From an uncultured Collinsella sp. (lineage in GTDB: Bacteria; Actinomycetota; Coriobacteriia; Coriobacteriales; Coriobacteriaceae): a DNA stretch of 34,244 bases. Each line of letters starts with the position of its first letter. The first letter of the stretch is position 1. This document shows positions 8,119 to 15,505 of the stretch, piece by piece. The position numbers and the translations under genes are program-made. The DNA lies in contig CABUBZ010000015.1 of the NCBI GenBank assembly GCA_902489945.1, forward strand, positions 1 through 34,244, given 5' to 3'. Under the pieces are notes generated by a model that saw only the letters and a program-made list of their open reading frames with translations, was not told the DNA's origin and searched no databases.

Positions 8119-8163
8119 CGCCCCTCTAGTGTCTCTCGAAGTTAGATGGGCGCTAGAGGGGCG
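8119..8163 (+). terminator. Hairpin after the AlbA-type regulator
   Basis: A perfect 11-bp inverted repeat (8119-8129 and 8153-8163) encloses a 23-base loop. The loop holds TCTCTCGAAGTTAGA, a degenerate echo of the upstream operator boxes. No T-run follows, so termination is not certain. Confidence 0.5.
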
Positions 8164-8182
8164 ACTGCCTCGCGATATTTCC

Positions 8183-8227
8183 CCAGATAAAACCTACCAA
8201 AATAAACCTGTCCCTTTTTGGCAGGTT
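8183..8227. repeat. 45-bp hairpin repeat, right copy
   Basis: This is the same-orientation copy of 6096-6140, with three differences (positions 8196, 8206, 8222). Its stem is 8191-8202 with 8216-8227 (one A-C mismatch), and the loop contains CCTGTCCC. It ends just before the convergent larE stop codon. Confidence 0.8.
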
Positions 8228-8242
8228 GTAAAACGGCGTAAC

Positions 8243-9121
8243 CTAAAGATTCATGTTGCCGTGGATGTAGGGGGTGACCTCAGGGGAGATATGGTCGCAG
8301 CCCAGCTCGCGCAGCGCGGACTCGATAACGGCGGGCAGCGGGGTCTTGCCCTTGTCGTCGACGGCGGCACCGCCGAGGGTGGCAATCTTGGCGACATCTG
8401 CGGGTGCGGCCTCGATATGCATGCAGCCGCCGACCAGGCGCGCGCGTACCTGTGCCAGATCAAGATCGTGCAGGTAATCCTCGCAGGCGCGAATCAGGGA
8501 GACCTTCTCGCGCGTAAGCTCCTCGCCCGTGGGGACGCGCGTGGCAAGACATGCTCCCGCCGGCAGGTTCCAAACGGGATAACCCCATGCGCGCAGCAGC
8601 TCGCGCTCTTCGTCCTTGGTAAAGCCGACCTCCATAAGGGGTGAGCGTACGCCGAGCTCTTCTGCCGCACGCATGCCGGGGCGGTAGTCACCGCGATCGC
8701 TTGCATTGCTGCCATCGATGACGGTGGGAAAGCCGAGCGACTTGGCGTGGTTGACGATGGCGGTAAAGCCAGCGTGCTTGCAGTGGTAGCAGCGATTGGC
8801 ATCGTTGCAGGCTACTTGGGGGAGCTGCAACTGATCGACCGAAAGATTGAGCACGGGGAGCTTAAAATGCGCCCCTTCATTGGCTTGTCCATCAACGGAC
8901 TGCTCAAACGAAGCCTGCTCGGGCGTGCCGATGAGCGGCGTGGTGAGATGGACGAGGAGGGTATTGGTAGGCATGATGCGGGCGCATACGGCGGCCAAAA
9001 AGCTGCTGTCAACGCCGCCGGAAAACCCGATAGCCACGCGCCCGTATGCCAAAAGCAGCTGTTCGAGCGCCGATAGCTTGTCTTGAAGCTCCTCTGCGGG
9101 TGCCGTGGTGTCTAAAATCAT
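8243..9121 (-). CDS. larE: ATP-dependent sulfur transferase LarE
   Basis: LarE adds sulfur to pyridinium dicarboxylate mononucleotide during synthesis of the nickel-pincer cofactor of lactate racemase-type enzymes. The 292-residue protein has the PP-loop SGGVDS (34-39) that adenylates the substrate. Cysteines C111 and C114 (RCYHCK) and C191 (GACLATR) match the three-cysteine form thought to bind a 4Fe-4S cluster, rather than the single sacrificial-cysteine form. C105 is a further cysteine nearby. No larA, larB or larC is in this window, so partners must lie elsewhere. The gene faces the 45-bp repeat and is divergent from the HAD phosphatase gene. Confidence 0.88.
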   Translation of the reverse strand: MILDTTAPAEELQDKLSALEQLLLAYGRVAIGFSGGVDSSFLAAVCARIMPTNTLLVHLTTPLIGTPEQASFEQSVDGQANEGAHFKLPVLNLSVDQLQLPQVACNDANRCYHCKHAGFTAIVNHAKSLGFPTVIDGSNASDRGDYRPGMRAAEELGVRSPLMEVGFTKDEERELLRAWGYPVWNLPAGACLATRVPTGEELTREKVSLIRACEDYLHDLDLAQVRARLVGGCMHIEAAPADVAKIATLGGAAVDDKGKTPLPAVIESALRELGCDHISPEVTPYIHGNMNL

Positions 9122-9217
9122 GAAACGTTCCTTATCGTTGAGTACTCGGTCGAAAACTATAATTCTAATGCGTTACTTGTCATAAGACTTCTATCTGTGT
9201 AACGAAAGTGCAATATG

Positions 9218-9234
9218 GTATATACGTTATATAC
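9218..9234. promoter_or_regulatory. Palindrome between larE and the HAD gene
   Basis: GTATATA-CGT-TATATAC is a perfect inverted repeat with 7-bp arms, about 60 bp upstream of the HAD gene start. It could be an operator, or an AT-rich promoter element for either divergent gene. TATAAT (9158-9163) also lies in this gap but lacks a well-spaced -35. Confidence 0.4.
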
Positions 9235-9294
9235 AAGTTGCCAAATGCGGTAGAGTTGCAGCAACGCGACAGCGAGAGTCGATGGGGGACCGAT

Positions 9295-9945
9295 ATGATC
9301 AAGGCTGCTATTTTTGACATGGATGGAACGCTGGTCGATACCGAGCGTTTGGGGATTAAGGCCTGGAAGGCAGGCGCCGCTGAGCTGGGGCTCGCGATTG
9401 ATGAAGCGCTGATCCATCAGTTTATCGGCCGCACGCTGCCCGATGTTATGGACATCCTTGAGGCGCATTGCGGCAGCAGAGAAACCGCTGAGGCGATCTA
9501 TCATCGCCACAAGGAGATTCGCGACGAGATGGTCAAGACCGATCTGGAGCTTAAGGCCGGCGCCGCCGAGTGCATAGACGAGCTGCTGGCTGCGGGCTAT
9601 CACGTGGGCCTTGCAACGTCATCGCGCCATGTCACGGCCGAGCGCAACCTTAAGATGGTCGGTCTCTTTGACAAGTTTGAAACGGTGACCTGCGGCGAGG
9701 ACGTCGTGCACGGCAAGCCCGACCCCGAGATGTATCTGCTCGCCTGCGAGCGCGCGGGCTTTGCCCCCGAGGAGTGCGCCGTGGTCGAGGACTCTCGCAA
9801 CGGCTGCGTCTCGGGCATCACGGCCGGCTGCCACGTCTTTGCCGTTCCCGACATCGTGCCGCTGCCGCAGGACGTGGTGGATGGCTGCGAGGTCGTGCTC
9901 GATACGCTGTTCGACCTGACGGCGGCGGTCAAGGCTGTGCTCTAG
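9295..9945 (+). CDS. HAD-family phosphatase, beta-phosphoglucomutase-like
   Basis: This 216-residue protein is a HAD subfamily IA hydrolase. Motif I is DMDGTLVDTE (D8 nucleophile, D10 acid/base), motif II the ATSS region, motif III the lysine of GKPDP, and motif IV VVEDSRNG. The alpha-helical cap after motif I fits phosphatases and mutases acting on small phosphosugars. The ATG at 9295 follows GGGGGA. An in-frame ATG at 9208 would add an unconserved leader and is rejected. Substrate specificity is not visible. A very strong hairpin follows, shared with the convergent LacI gene. Confidence 0.9.
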   Translation: MIKAAIFDMDGTLVDTERLGIKAWKAGAAELGLAIDEALIHQFIGRTLPDVMDILEAHCGSRETAEAIYHRHKEIRDEMVKTDLELKAGAAECIDELLAAGYHVGLATSSRHVTAERNLKMVGLFDKFETVTCGEDVVHGKPDPEMYLLACERAGFAPEECAVVEDSRNGCVSGITAGCHVFAVPDIVPLPQDVVDGCEVVLDTLFDLTAAVKAVL

Positions 9946-9983
9946 ACAATTGCGGTGTTGAAACGAGCAATTACCCACGTTTG

Positions 9984-10033
9984 CGCTTAAGCAAAAGGGG
10001 CCCGGCAATGGTCGGGCCCCTTTTGCTTAAGCG
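9984..10033. terminator. 21-bp perfect bidirectional terminator
   Basis: Arms at 9984-10004 and 10013-10033 are perfectly complementary over 21 bp with an 8-base loop. GC-rich inner pairs are followed by TTTT on one strand and preceded by AAAA on the other, so the same hairpin can end both the HAD and LacI transcripts. Confidence 0.9.
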
Positions 10034-10058
10034 GCGACTTGGCATACTTGCGCGCGTG

Positions 10059-11171
10059 CTATAGATACGCGCCCAGGTTGATGGCGGTGGCTTCGACGTG
10101 GTTGCTTGCCTGGGTGCTGGCGCGTTCCAGCAGGAACGGCCGCACGAGTTCTTGGCGGTTGATGTCCTCGATGGCTGTGACCGCGGTGACGGTGCGCGCT
10201 GCAGAGCCGATGCGGACGTGCTTGGTCTTTGCCGGCGCCTTGTTCTCGATTTGCTCCATGAGCAATTGAACACCCTTGCGGCCAATTTCGTAGCCCGGTG
10301 GCGCCACGGTGGTAAGGGGGACCGACCCGCTCCAGGCAAGTGGATTGCCGTCGCAGCCGGCCACGCGGACCTGCTCGGGGACGGAGATGCCTTTGTCTAT
10401 CAGCGCCGAGATAACGCCCGACGCCAGTACGTCGGTCAGGCCGATGACAAAATCGGGGCGCTCGTCGCCGGAGCGCTCGGCAATCTGGGCGCCGATGCTG
10501 TAGCCGTCGGCAGCGGTATTCCATTCGCCGGCGTCGATGACTTCGATCTTGATATCGGGGTGCAGGGCAAGGGCCTTGTGGATGCCAAGTACGCGCAGGG
10601 TGAACTGCATAAATGCCGCTCTGCCCACAACGGTGATATGGCGTGCGCCACGGGCAACGGCGAGCTCGGCGATAATGCGCCCCTGCGCCTCGTTGTCGGC
10701 GGCCACGTAGTAACCGGGTTCGGAACAGTGGATGTCCAGATGGACGATCGGCACGGGCATCTTGGTCATAGCGGGGTGCCAGTCGGGGGACGCCATGGGC
10801 TGAACCATGACGCCGGACATCTGCGTGCCCATAAAGTAGCGCAGGTAATGGTCCTGGAGAATGTCGTCGTTGTCGGCGTTGGCGATGAGCAAGTCATAGC
10901 CGTGCTTGCGTGCCTCGTTGTGGGCACCGCTGGCAATCTGGAGCGAAAAGCCGTGATCGAGACGGGGGAGGACCAGGCCAAAGGACTTGGTGGTGCCGCC
11001 GGCCAGCTGGCGAGCGCTTTGGTTGGGCAGGTAGCCAAGGCGATTGATGGTCTCGTTGATGAGCTTGAGGGTCTCGGGGCGCAGCTTTTCGGGATGGTTG
11101 AGCGCGTTGGAAACCGTGCCCAACGAAACCCCGGCCTCGCGCGCGACGTCGCTGATTTTTACCTTTGCCAT
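10059..11171 (-). CDS. LacI-family transcriptional regulator
   Basis: This 370-residue protein has the LacI N-terminal DNA-binding helix-turn-helix (KISDVAREAGVSLGTVSNAL) and hinge helix (NQSARQLAGG). A periplasmic-binding-protein-like effector domain follows (about 60-340), with typical FGLVLPRLDHGFS and GCDGNPLAWS segments. The ATG at 11171 follows AAAGGGG on the minus strand; upstream in-frame codons run through a repeat and are not conserved. Family members usually repress carbohydrate genes, but no sugar transporter adjoins it, so its regulon is unknown. It may regulate itself or the small membrane protein gene divergent to it. Confidence 0.9.
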   Translation of the reverse strand: MAKVKISDVAREAGVSLGTVSNALNHPEKLRPETLKLINETINRLGYLPNQSARQLAGGTTKSFGLVLPRLDHGFSLQIASGAHNEARKHGYDLLIANADNDDILQDHYLRYFMGTQMSGVMVQPMASPDWHPAMTKMPVPIVHLDIHCSEPGYYVAADNEAQGRIIAELAVARGARHITVVGRAAFMQFTLRVLGIHKALALHPDIKIEVIDAGEWNTAADGYSIGAQIAERSGDERPDFVIGLTDVLASGVISALIDKGISVPEQVRVAGCDGNPLAWSGSVPLTTVAPPGYEIGRKGVQLLMEQIENKAPAKTKHVRIGSAARTVTAVTAIEDINRQELVRPFLLERASTQASNHVEATAINLGAYL

Positions 11172-11206
11172 AGCGGCCCCTTTGATGCGTTTCAAGTACA
11201 AGCCAG

Positions 11207-11237
11207 ATTGTAGCATCGCCCGCCCCTGGGGTGTCAA
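11207..11237 (-). promoter_or_regulatory. Likely promoter of the LacI gene
   Basis: On the minus strand TTGACA (plus 11232-11237) and TACAAT (plus 11207-11212) are separated by 19 bases. The boxes match consensus well, but the spacing is long. Confidence 0.45.
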
Positions 11238-11252
11238 AGCCCACCATGTTGA

Positions 11253-11292
11253 AAACCACCACAAAGGTGCCTGTCCCCCTTTGTGGTGGTTT
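11253..11292. repeat. CCTGTCCC-loop hairpin repeat
   Basis: Perfect 14-bp arms (11253-11266 and 11279-11292) enclose the loop GTGCCTGTCCCC. Near-identical arms recur at 19336-19388 and 21462-21500. It lies between the divergent LacI and small membrane protein genes. Confidence 0.8.
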
Positions 11293-11304
11293 GGGGTGTG
11301 GCTG

Positions 11305-11360
11305 TTGCCGTAAAAACGGCAATCCTTCTGGTCAGCGGGCGTGATGCGTGAGGATACACT
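11305..11360 (+). promoter_or_regulatory. Palindrome site A and -10 box
   Basis: TTGCCGT-AAAA-ACGGCAA (11305-11322) is a perfect 18-bp inverted repeat. TACACT (11355-11360) is the best -10 box, 41.5 bp from the palindrome centre to its first base. The same palindrome and distance recur upstream of both MFS genes. Confidence 0.65.
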
Positions 11361-11399
11361 GGCCCCACTCAAATGACACTGCGAAAATGGGGAGGGCAT

Positions 11400-11906
11400 A
11401 TGGCCGCCGCAAAGGACTACCAGAGCTATCTTAAGAACAAGTGCATCGTCGGTTACGGCATCGTCAACGGCATCGTTAACGCGCTCATCTTTATGGGCAT
11501 GCACGCGGGGGACGCCGATATTACCTTTGCCGCCGGTAAGGTTGTCGAGGAGATTGCGCTGACAGGCGCCCTGCTTGGTCTCATTTTGACCTGGTGCGTG
11601 GTGCCGCTGACCAAGATGGATTTCAACAAGGGCGTTTACCCGGGCAATTCCGAAGGCTATGGTTGGCTGGCCAAGCTGCCCAAAAAGTCGATTCCCCTGT
11701 CGATCGTCGTTGGCATCATTGCCCTTGTAGTTGCCACGCCCCTTGCATGGCTTTGCACTTTTGTGCTCCCGCTGCCGCTTTCGCGCACGGGCATGATGAT
11801 CTTTAAGGGCGTTATGTGCGCTGTTGCCGGCTGTGTGAGCGGCTACGTCGTCATCGGTGCCACCACCGCGGGCGTCGACGCTGGGGAAGTCGCCGCGACT
11901 GCCTAG
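11400..11906 (+). CDS. Small integral membrane protein, four predicted helices
   Basis: I do not recognise a named family. The 168-residue protein has four hydrophobic segments (about residues 16-37, 48-70, 98-125 and 132-158) and short polar loops, one with FNKGVYPGNSEGYGW. The ATG at 11400 has a strong GGGGAGGG Shine-Dalgarno; an ATG at 11373 lacks one. It shares the 18-bp palindrome with the MFS/amidohydrolase operon downstream, so it probably belongs to the same regulon. It might be an auxiliary membrane component or a DUF-type protein restricted to this lineage. It ends at its own terminator. Confidence 0.75.
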   Translation: MAAAKDYQSYLKNKCIVGYGIVNGIVNALIFMGMHAGDADITFAAGKVVEEIALTGALLGLILTWCVVPLTKMDFNKGVYPGNSEGYGWLAKLPKKSIPLSIVVGIIALVVATPLAWLCTFVLPLPLSRTGMMIFKGVMCAVAGCVSGYVVIGATTAGVDAGEVAATA

Positions 11907-11934
11907 GATTTTCCAACAATCAAACTTTCTCTTC

Positions 11935-11974
11935 AAAACGGTCGGCCCGAGCAAAGGGGTCGGCCGTTTTGCTT
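11935..11974 (+). terminator. Terminator after the small membrane protein gene
   Basis: The 13-bp arms (11935-11947 and 11958-11970) contain two G-U pairs and are followed by a T-rich tail. Confidence 0.75.
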
Positions 11975-12016
11975 TTCACGAGAAAAAGCAGATGCCCTTT
12001 AGGCCCGCCGTCAGAA

Positions 12017-12073
12017 TTGCCGTATCTACGGCAATGGCTCTGATGCCGTCCGTATTGCGCTCCAGCCTATATT
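12017..12073 (+). promoter_or_regulatory. Palindrome site B and -10 box of the MFS/amidohydrolase operon
   Basis: TTGCCGT-ATCT-ACGGCAA (12017-12034) is a perfect copy of the site A palindrome with a different spacer. TATATT (12068-12073) begins 42.5 bp from its centre. There is no good -35 box, as expected at an activator-dependent promoter. Confidence 0.65.
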
Positions 12074-12144
12074 TGCCTCGACAAGACGCGCGGGCTCAAA
12101 GGGGTTCAATGCCCGCGTGAAACGGAAAAGAAAGGAACCAACAC

Positions 12145-13761
12145 ATGGCTAAAGCTAAAGCTGTGGCAGAGGAGAAGGGTGCCGAGAAGTTCATGCTTCT
12201 CCCCGTTCTCGTTCTGATCCTGGCCCAGATGGGCACTTCGGGCGATAACGGCGCCCTTTCGCTCGCCGCAACCGCCCTGACGCAGGACCTCGGCGCCACC
12301 ACCGCCGACATCCAGCTCGCCAACATGGTCTACTCCCTCATGGCCGGCGCCTTTATGATCGCCGGTGGCATGATGGGTACCATCATCGGCTGGAAGAAGA
12401 ACTTCCGCATGGGCGCCCTGCTGTGCGCCGCCGGCGAGGTCGTCCTTGCCGTTTCCCCCAACATGACCGTCTTCATTTGGGGCGGCCGTACCCTCGTGGG
12501 CTTCGGCGCGTCGTTCATGATTCCCTCGGTTCTGGGCCTCGTTCCCAAGATCTATCACGGTAAGAACCGCGTGCTTGCCTTTGGCTGCATAGGCGCCGCC
12601 TCCGGCCTTTCCGCCCTGCTGCCGCTGCTGCTTTCGATCGTGCTCATGGCCGCCGGCATGCGCGTGACGTTCTTCGTCCTCGCCGCCTACTTTGTACTCG
12701 TGTTCCTGCTGTCCTTCAAACTGCCCGAGATCGAGCAGTCCGATGAGAAGCTCAAGTTCGATGGCGTCGGCGTTGCCCTTGCCGCAACCGGCCTGTTCCT
12801 GTTCCTGGTCGGCGTGTCCCGCATCTCCGCTTGGGGCCTCGTCGAGCCCTTCCCGGCATGCCCCTTCACCATCGCCGGTATCTCCCCCTGCCTGCCCATG
12901 GCTGTCCTGGGCGTGATCATCCTCATCGTTATGATCAACGTCGAGAAGAAGGTCGAGGAGAAGAACGGCTTTGCCCTGCTGCCCCAGTCCTTCCTTAAGA
13001 CCCCGCAGGTCCTCGCCGGTCTCGCCGCCTCCGCCATCACGTTCTTCTTCATGGGTGTTCAGTCCATTCTGATGGCCCCCTACCTGCAGCTCGTTGCTGG
13101 CTGGTCTCCGGCTATCGTTGGTGTGCTCTCCATCGTCGTTGGCGTTCCGACCTTCGCCTTCTCCATCGGTATCCCCAAGTTCATGCCGAAGGCTAACCCG
13201 CGTCGCGTCATCCAGGTCGGCTACCTCACCCTTGCCGCCGCCCTGATCATCATGGCGTTCTCCGTTACGCTCGACGCTGCTTCCATGCCGGGCATTCTCA
13301 TTGGCTGCGTTGTTGCCGGCTCGGGCGCCGGTATCGTTTCCGCCCAGGCCAACAACGTTGTCGCCCTTGCCGTGAACGAGCGCGACGCTTCCCAGTCCGG
13401 CGGCATTCAGACCACCATGCGTAACGTTGGCCAGGCCATCGGCATTGCCCTGCTGGGTGCCGTGCTGCTCTTTGGTATCACCAACTCCGTGAAGGATGCA
13501 GCCGCTAACGATTCCCGCATTTCCGAGTCCACCGTCGCCGCTATTTCCGAGCGCAATATCGACCTCGTCTCCGATGAGAACTTCCGCGCTTCTATTGAGG
13601 ACATCGATATGAGCGATGAGGAGCGCGACGCCCTGGTCGAGATCAATGCACAGTCCCGCTTCAACTCCACGCGTTTCGCTTACTACGTGGGCGCTGCCAT
13701 CATCGTGCTTGGCCTGGCCACCACCCCTGCTATCAAGAAGTTCTCCAAAGAGGAGGAGTAG
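12145..13761 (+). CDS. MFS transporter, 14-helix DHA2-like family
   Basis: This 538-residue membrane protein has many hydrophobic segments and resembles the 14-helix drug:H+ antiporter-2 group. Motif-like segments include GTSGDNGALS in helix 1, GGRTLVGFGASFMIPSVLG and AQANNVVALAV. A soluble acidic insertion (about 450-505) precedes the last helix. The start follows AAAGGA. It lies three bases upstream of the amidohydrolase gene, whose ribosome-binding site is inside this gene, so the two are co-expressed. This suggests import of the amidohydrolase substrate, or export of its product. It is paralogous to the second MFS gene of this locus. Its phenylalanine codons are mostly TTC, a sign of high expression. 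The substrate is unknown. Confidence 0.88.
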   Translation: MAKAKAVAEEKGAEKFMLLPVLVLILAQMGTSGDNGALSLAATALTQDLGATTADIQLANMVYSLMAGAFMIAGGMMGTIIGWKKNFRMGALLCAAGEVVLAVSPNMTVFIWGGRTLVGFGASFMIPSVLGLVPKIYHGKNRVLAFGCIGAASGLSALLPLLLSIVLMAAGMRVTFFVLAAYFVLVFLLSFKLPEIEQSDEKLKFDGVGVALAATGLFLFLVGVSRISAWGLVEPFPACPFTIAGISPCLPMAVLGVIILIVMINVEKKVEEKNGFALLPQSFLKTPQVLAGLAASAITFFFMGVQSILMAPYLQLVAGWSPAIVGVLSIVVGVPTFAFSIGIPKFMPKANPRRVIQVGYLTLAAALIIMAFSVTLDAASMPGILIGCVVAGSGAGIVSAQANNVVALAVNERDASQSGGIQTTMRNVGQAIGIALLGAVLLFGITNSVKDAAANDSRISESTVAAISERNIDLVSDENFRASIEDIDMSDEERDALVEINAQSRFNSTRFAYYVGAAIIVLGLATTPAIKKFSKEEE

Positions 13762-13764
13762 GTC

Positions 13765-15381
13765 ATGAAGAAGCTGTACTTTAACGGCGACTTTGTTCCC
13801 ATGACCGGCGAGGGCGATACTTTTGAGGCCCTGCTGGTTGCAGACGACGGCACCATCGCGTTTACCGGCTCGCTCGAGGAGGCTCGCGCTCAGGCAGAGG
13901 ATGCCGAGGAGATTGATCTCAACGGCGCCTGCCTTATGCCCGGTCTGATTGACCCCCACAGCCACATCTCTGGCTGCACGCAGTACATCGTGGCTGCCGA
14001 CCTTAACGGCGCGGCGGATTTCGATGAGATCGTCGAGCGTCTGGCTGCCTTTGCCGAGCAGCGCGGCATTGGCGAGGACGGCGTGATCATGGGTGTTTCC
14101 TACGACCAGAATTCCCTGGCCGAGCATGAGCACCCTAACCGTCACGTGCTCGACCGCGTGAGCGAGACCATTCCGGTTATCGCCGTCCACGCTTCGAGCC
14201 ACATGGTTGTTGCCAACACCAAGCTGCTGGAGCTTGCCGGCATTACCGCCGAGACTCCCGATCCCGAGGGCGCTCGCTACGGCCGCGAGGCCGACGGCAC
14301 GCCGGACGGTTACTGCGAGGAGCCAGGCGCTTTGTGGCCGGTCTTTGCCGTGATTCAGCCGCGTCAGAAGATGGACATGGACGTCATGATCGGCGAGATG
14401 CAGGACATCTACCTGGAAAACGGCATCACCACCTGCCAGGAGGGTGCTACCACCGCCGACTTCGCAGCGCTGTTCTGCGGCCTTGCGAACAAGGGCCTGC
14501 TCAAGATGGACGTCGTGAGCTATCCCATGTACGGCGAGGATGTCGACAAAATCTTGGCCGACCACGAGCCTTTTGTCTCGCAGGACTACACCGGTCACTT
14601 CCGTATCGGCGGCCTCAAGATGTTCTTTGACGGTTCTCCCCAGGGTCGTACGGCGTGGATGACCGAGCCCTACACTCCCGGCGATGAGGGCGAGGGTTAC
14701 TGCGGTTATGGCACCATGACCGACAAGGCCGCGTATGACTTTATGCGCAAGGCCATCGACGGCAATCATCAGCTGCTCGCCCATACCAACGGCGATGCGG
14801 CTGCCGACCAGTACCTGCGCGTGTACAAGCGCGCGCTGGAGGATTCGCCTAATCCCGATAAAGCGAGCCTGCACCCGGTCATGATCCACTGCCAGACTGC
14901 CCGCCGCGATCAGTACGAGCAGATGGCCGAGATCAACATGATCCCGTCGATTTTCGCCAGCCATATCTGGTACTGGGCCGACGTGCATCTTAAGAACTTC
15001 GGTCCCGTGCGCGGCGGTCGCGTGTCTGCCTGCCATGACGCTCTGGAGTGCGGCCTGCCGTTTACCTTCCACACCGACACGCCGGTGCTGCGCCCCAATT
15101 TCTTTGAGGCTGTGTGGTGCGCCGCCAAGCGCGTCACCAAGGGCGGCGCTCAGCTGGACGAGAATCAGAAGATCAGCGTGTACGAGGGTCTGAAGGCCAT
15201 CACGGTCAACGGCGCTTTCCAGTATGGCGAGCTCGACCGTAAGGGCACGCTCGAGGCCGGCAAGCTGGCCGACTTCTGCATTGTCGAGAAGAACCCGCTC
15301 AAGATCGAGCTCGACGAGGTGCGCAACCTGCGCGTTCTCGAGACGGTCAAAGAGGGCGAGACTGTCTGGACGCGCAAATAG
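13765..15381 (+). CDS. Amidohydrolase, YtcJ-like (amidohydro_3)
   Basis: This 538-residue metal-dependent hydrolase has the amidohydrolase-superfamily TIM-barrel pattern. It shows the metal-binding HxH (H65, H67 in IDPHSHISG), a likely bridging lysine (K285 in GGLKMFFDGSPQG), metal histidines (H340 in AHTNGDA and H375 in IHCQ) and the catalytic aspartate (D438 in FHTDTP). The family acts on amides, formamides, imides or cyclic ureas, and members are often mis-annotated as exoenzyme regulators. It has no signal peptide, so it acts in the cytosol on an imported compound. The ATG at 13765 overlaps the strong GGAGGAG region at the end of the MFS gene. A terminator follows. Confidence 0.88.
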   Translation: MKKLYFNGDFVPMTGEGDTFEALLVADDGTIAFTGSLEEARAQAEDAEEIDLNGACLMPGLIDPHSHISGCTQYIVAADLNGAADFDEIVERLAAFAEQRGIGEDGVIMGVSYDQNSLAEHEHPNRHVLDRVSETIPVIAVHASSHMVVANTKLLELAGITAETPDPEGARYGREADGTPDGYCEEPGALWPVFAVIQPRQKMDMDVMIGEMQDIYLENGITTCQEGATTADFAALFCGLANKGLLKMDVVSYPMYGEDVDKILADHEPFVSQDYTGHFRIGGLKMFFDGSPQGRTAWMTEPYTPGDEGEGYCGYGTMTDKAAYDFMRKAIDGNHQLLAHTNGDAAADQYLRVYKRALEDSPNPDKASLHPVMIHCQTARRDQYEQMAEINMIPSIFASHIWYWADVHLKNFGPVRGGRVSACHDALECGLPFTFHTDTPVLRPNFFEAVWCAAKRVTKGGAQLDENQKISVYEGLKAITVNGAFQYGELDRKGTLEAGKLADFCIVEKNPLKIELDEVRNLRVLETVKEGETVWTRK

Positions 15382-15411
15382 CTTTGTCATGGCATAGGCC
15401 ATAGACGCTAA

Positions 15412-15449
15412 AAAGAACCCGTGGCTGCAGGGGCGGCCACGGGTTCTTT
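15412..15449. terminator. Bidirectional terminator after the amidohydrolase
   Basis: Perfect 14-bp arms (15412-15425 and 15436-15449) surround a 10-base loop between two convergent genes, with A- and T-rich ends on each strand. Confidence 0.9.
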
Positions 15450-15505
15450 GCGCTTAAGCGTATTTGAAGGCTTGCATGGGCACGCGCGATGGGCGCCCAC
15501 GCCGT

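Noticed and set aside
6096..8227. Prophage or integrative element with the 45-bp repeats as attachment sites
   Set aside because: There is no integrase, and each copy is itself a hairpin of the dispersed repeat family, so att-site identity is not supported.
12106..15402. Very long minus-strand open frame opposite the MFS/amidohydrolase operon
   Set aside because: It is a shadow of GC-rich coding DNA. The opposite-strand genes have clear families, ribosome-binding sites and motifs, while its translation is low-complexity.
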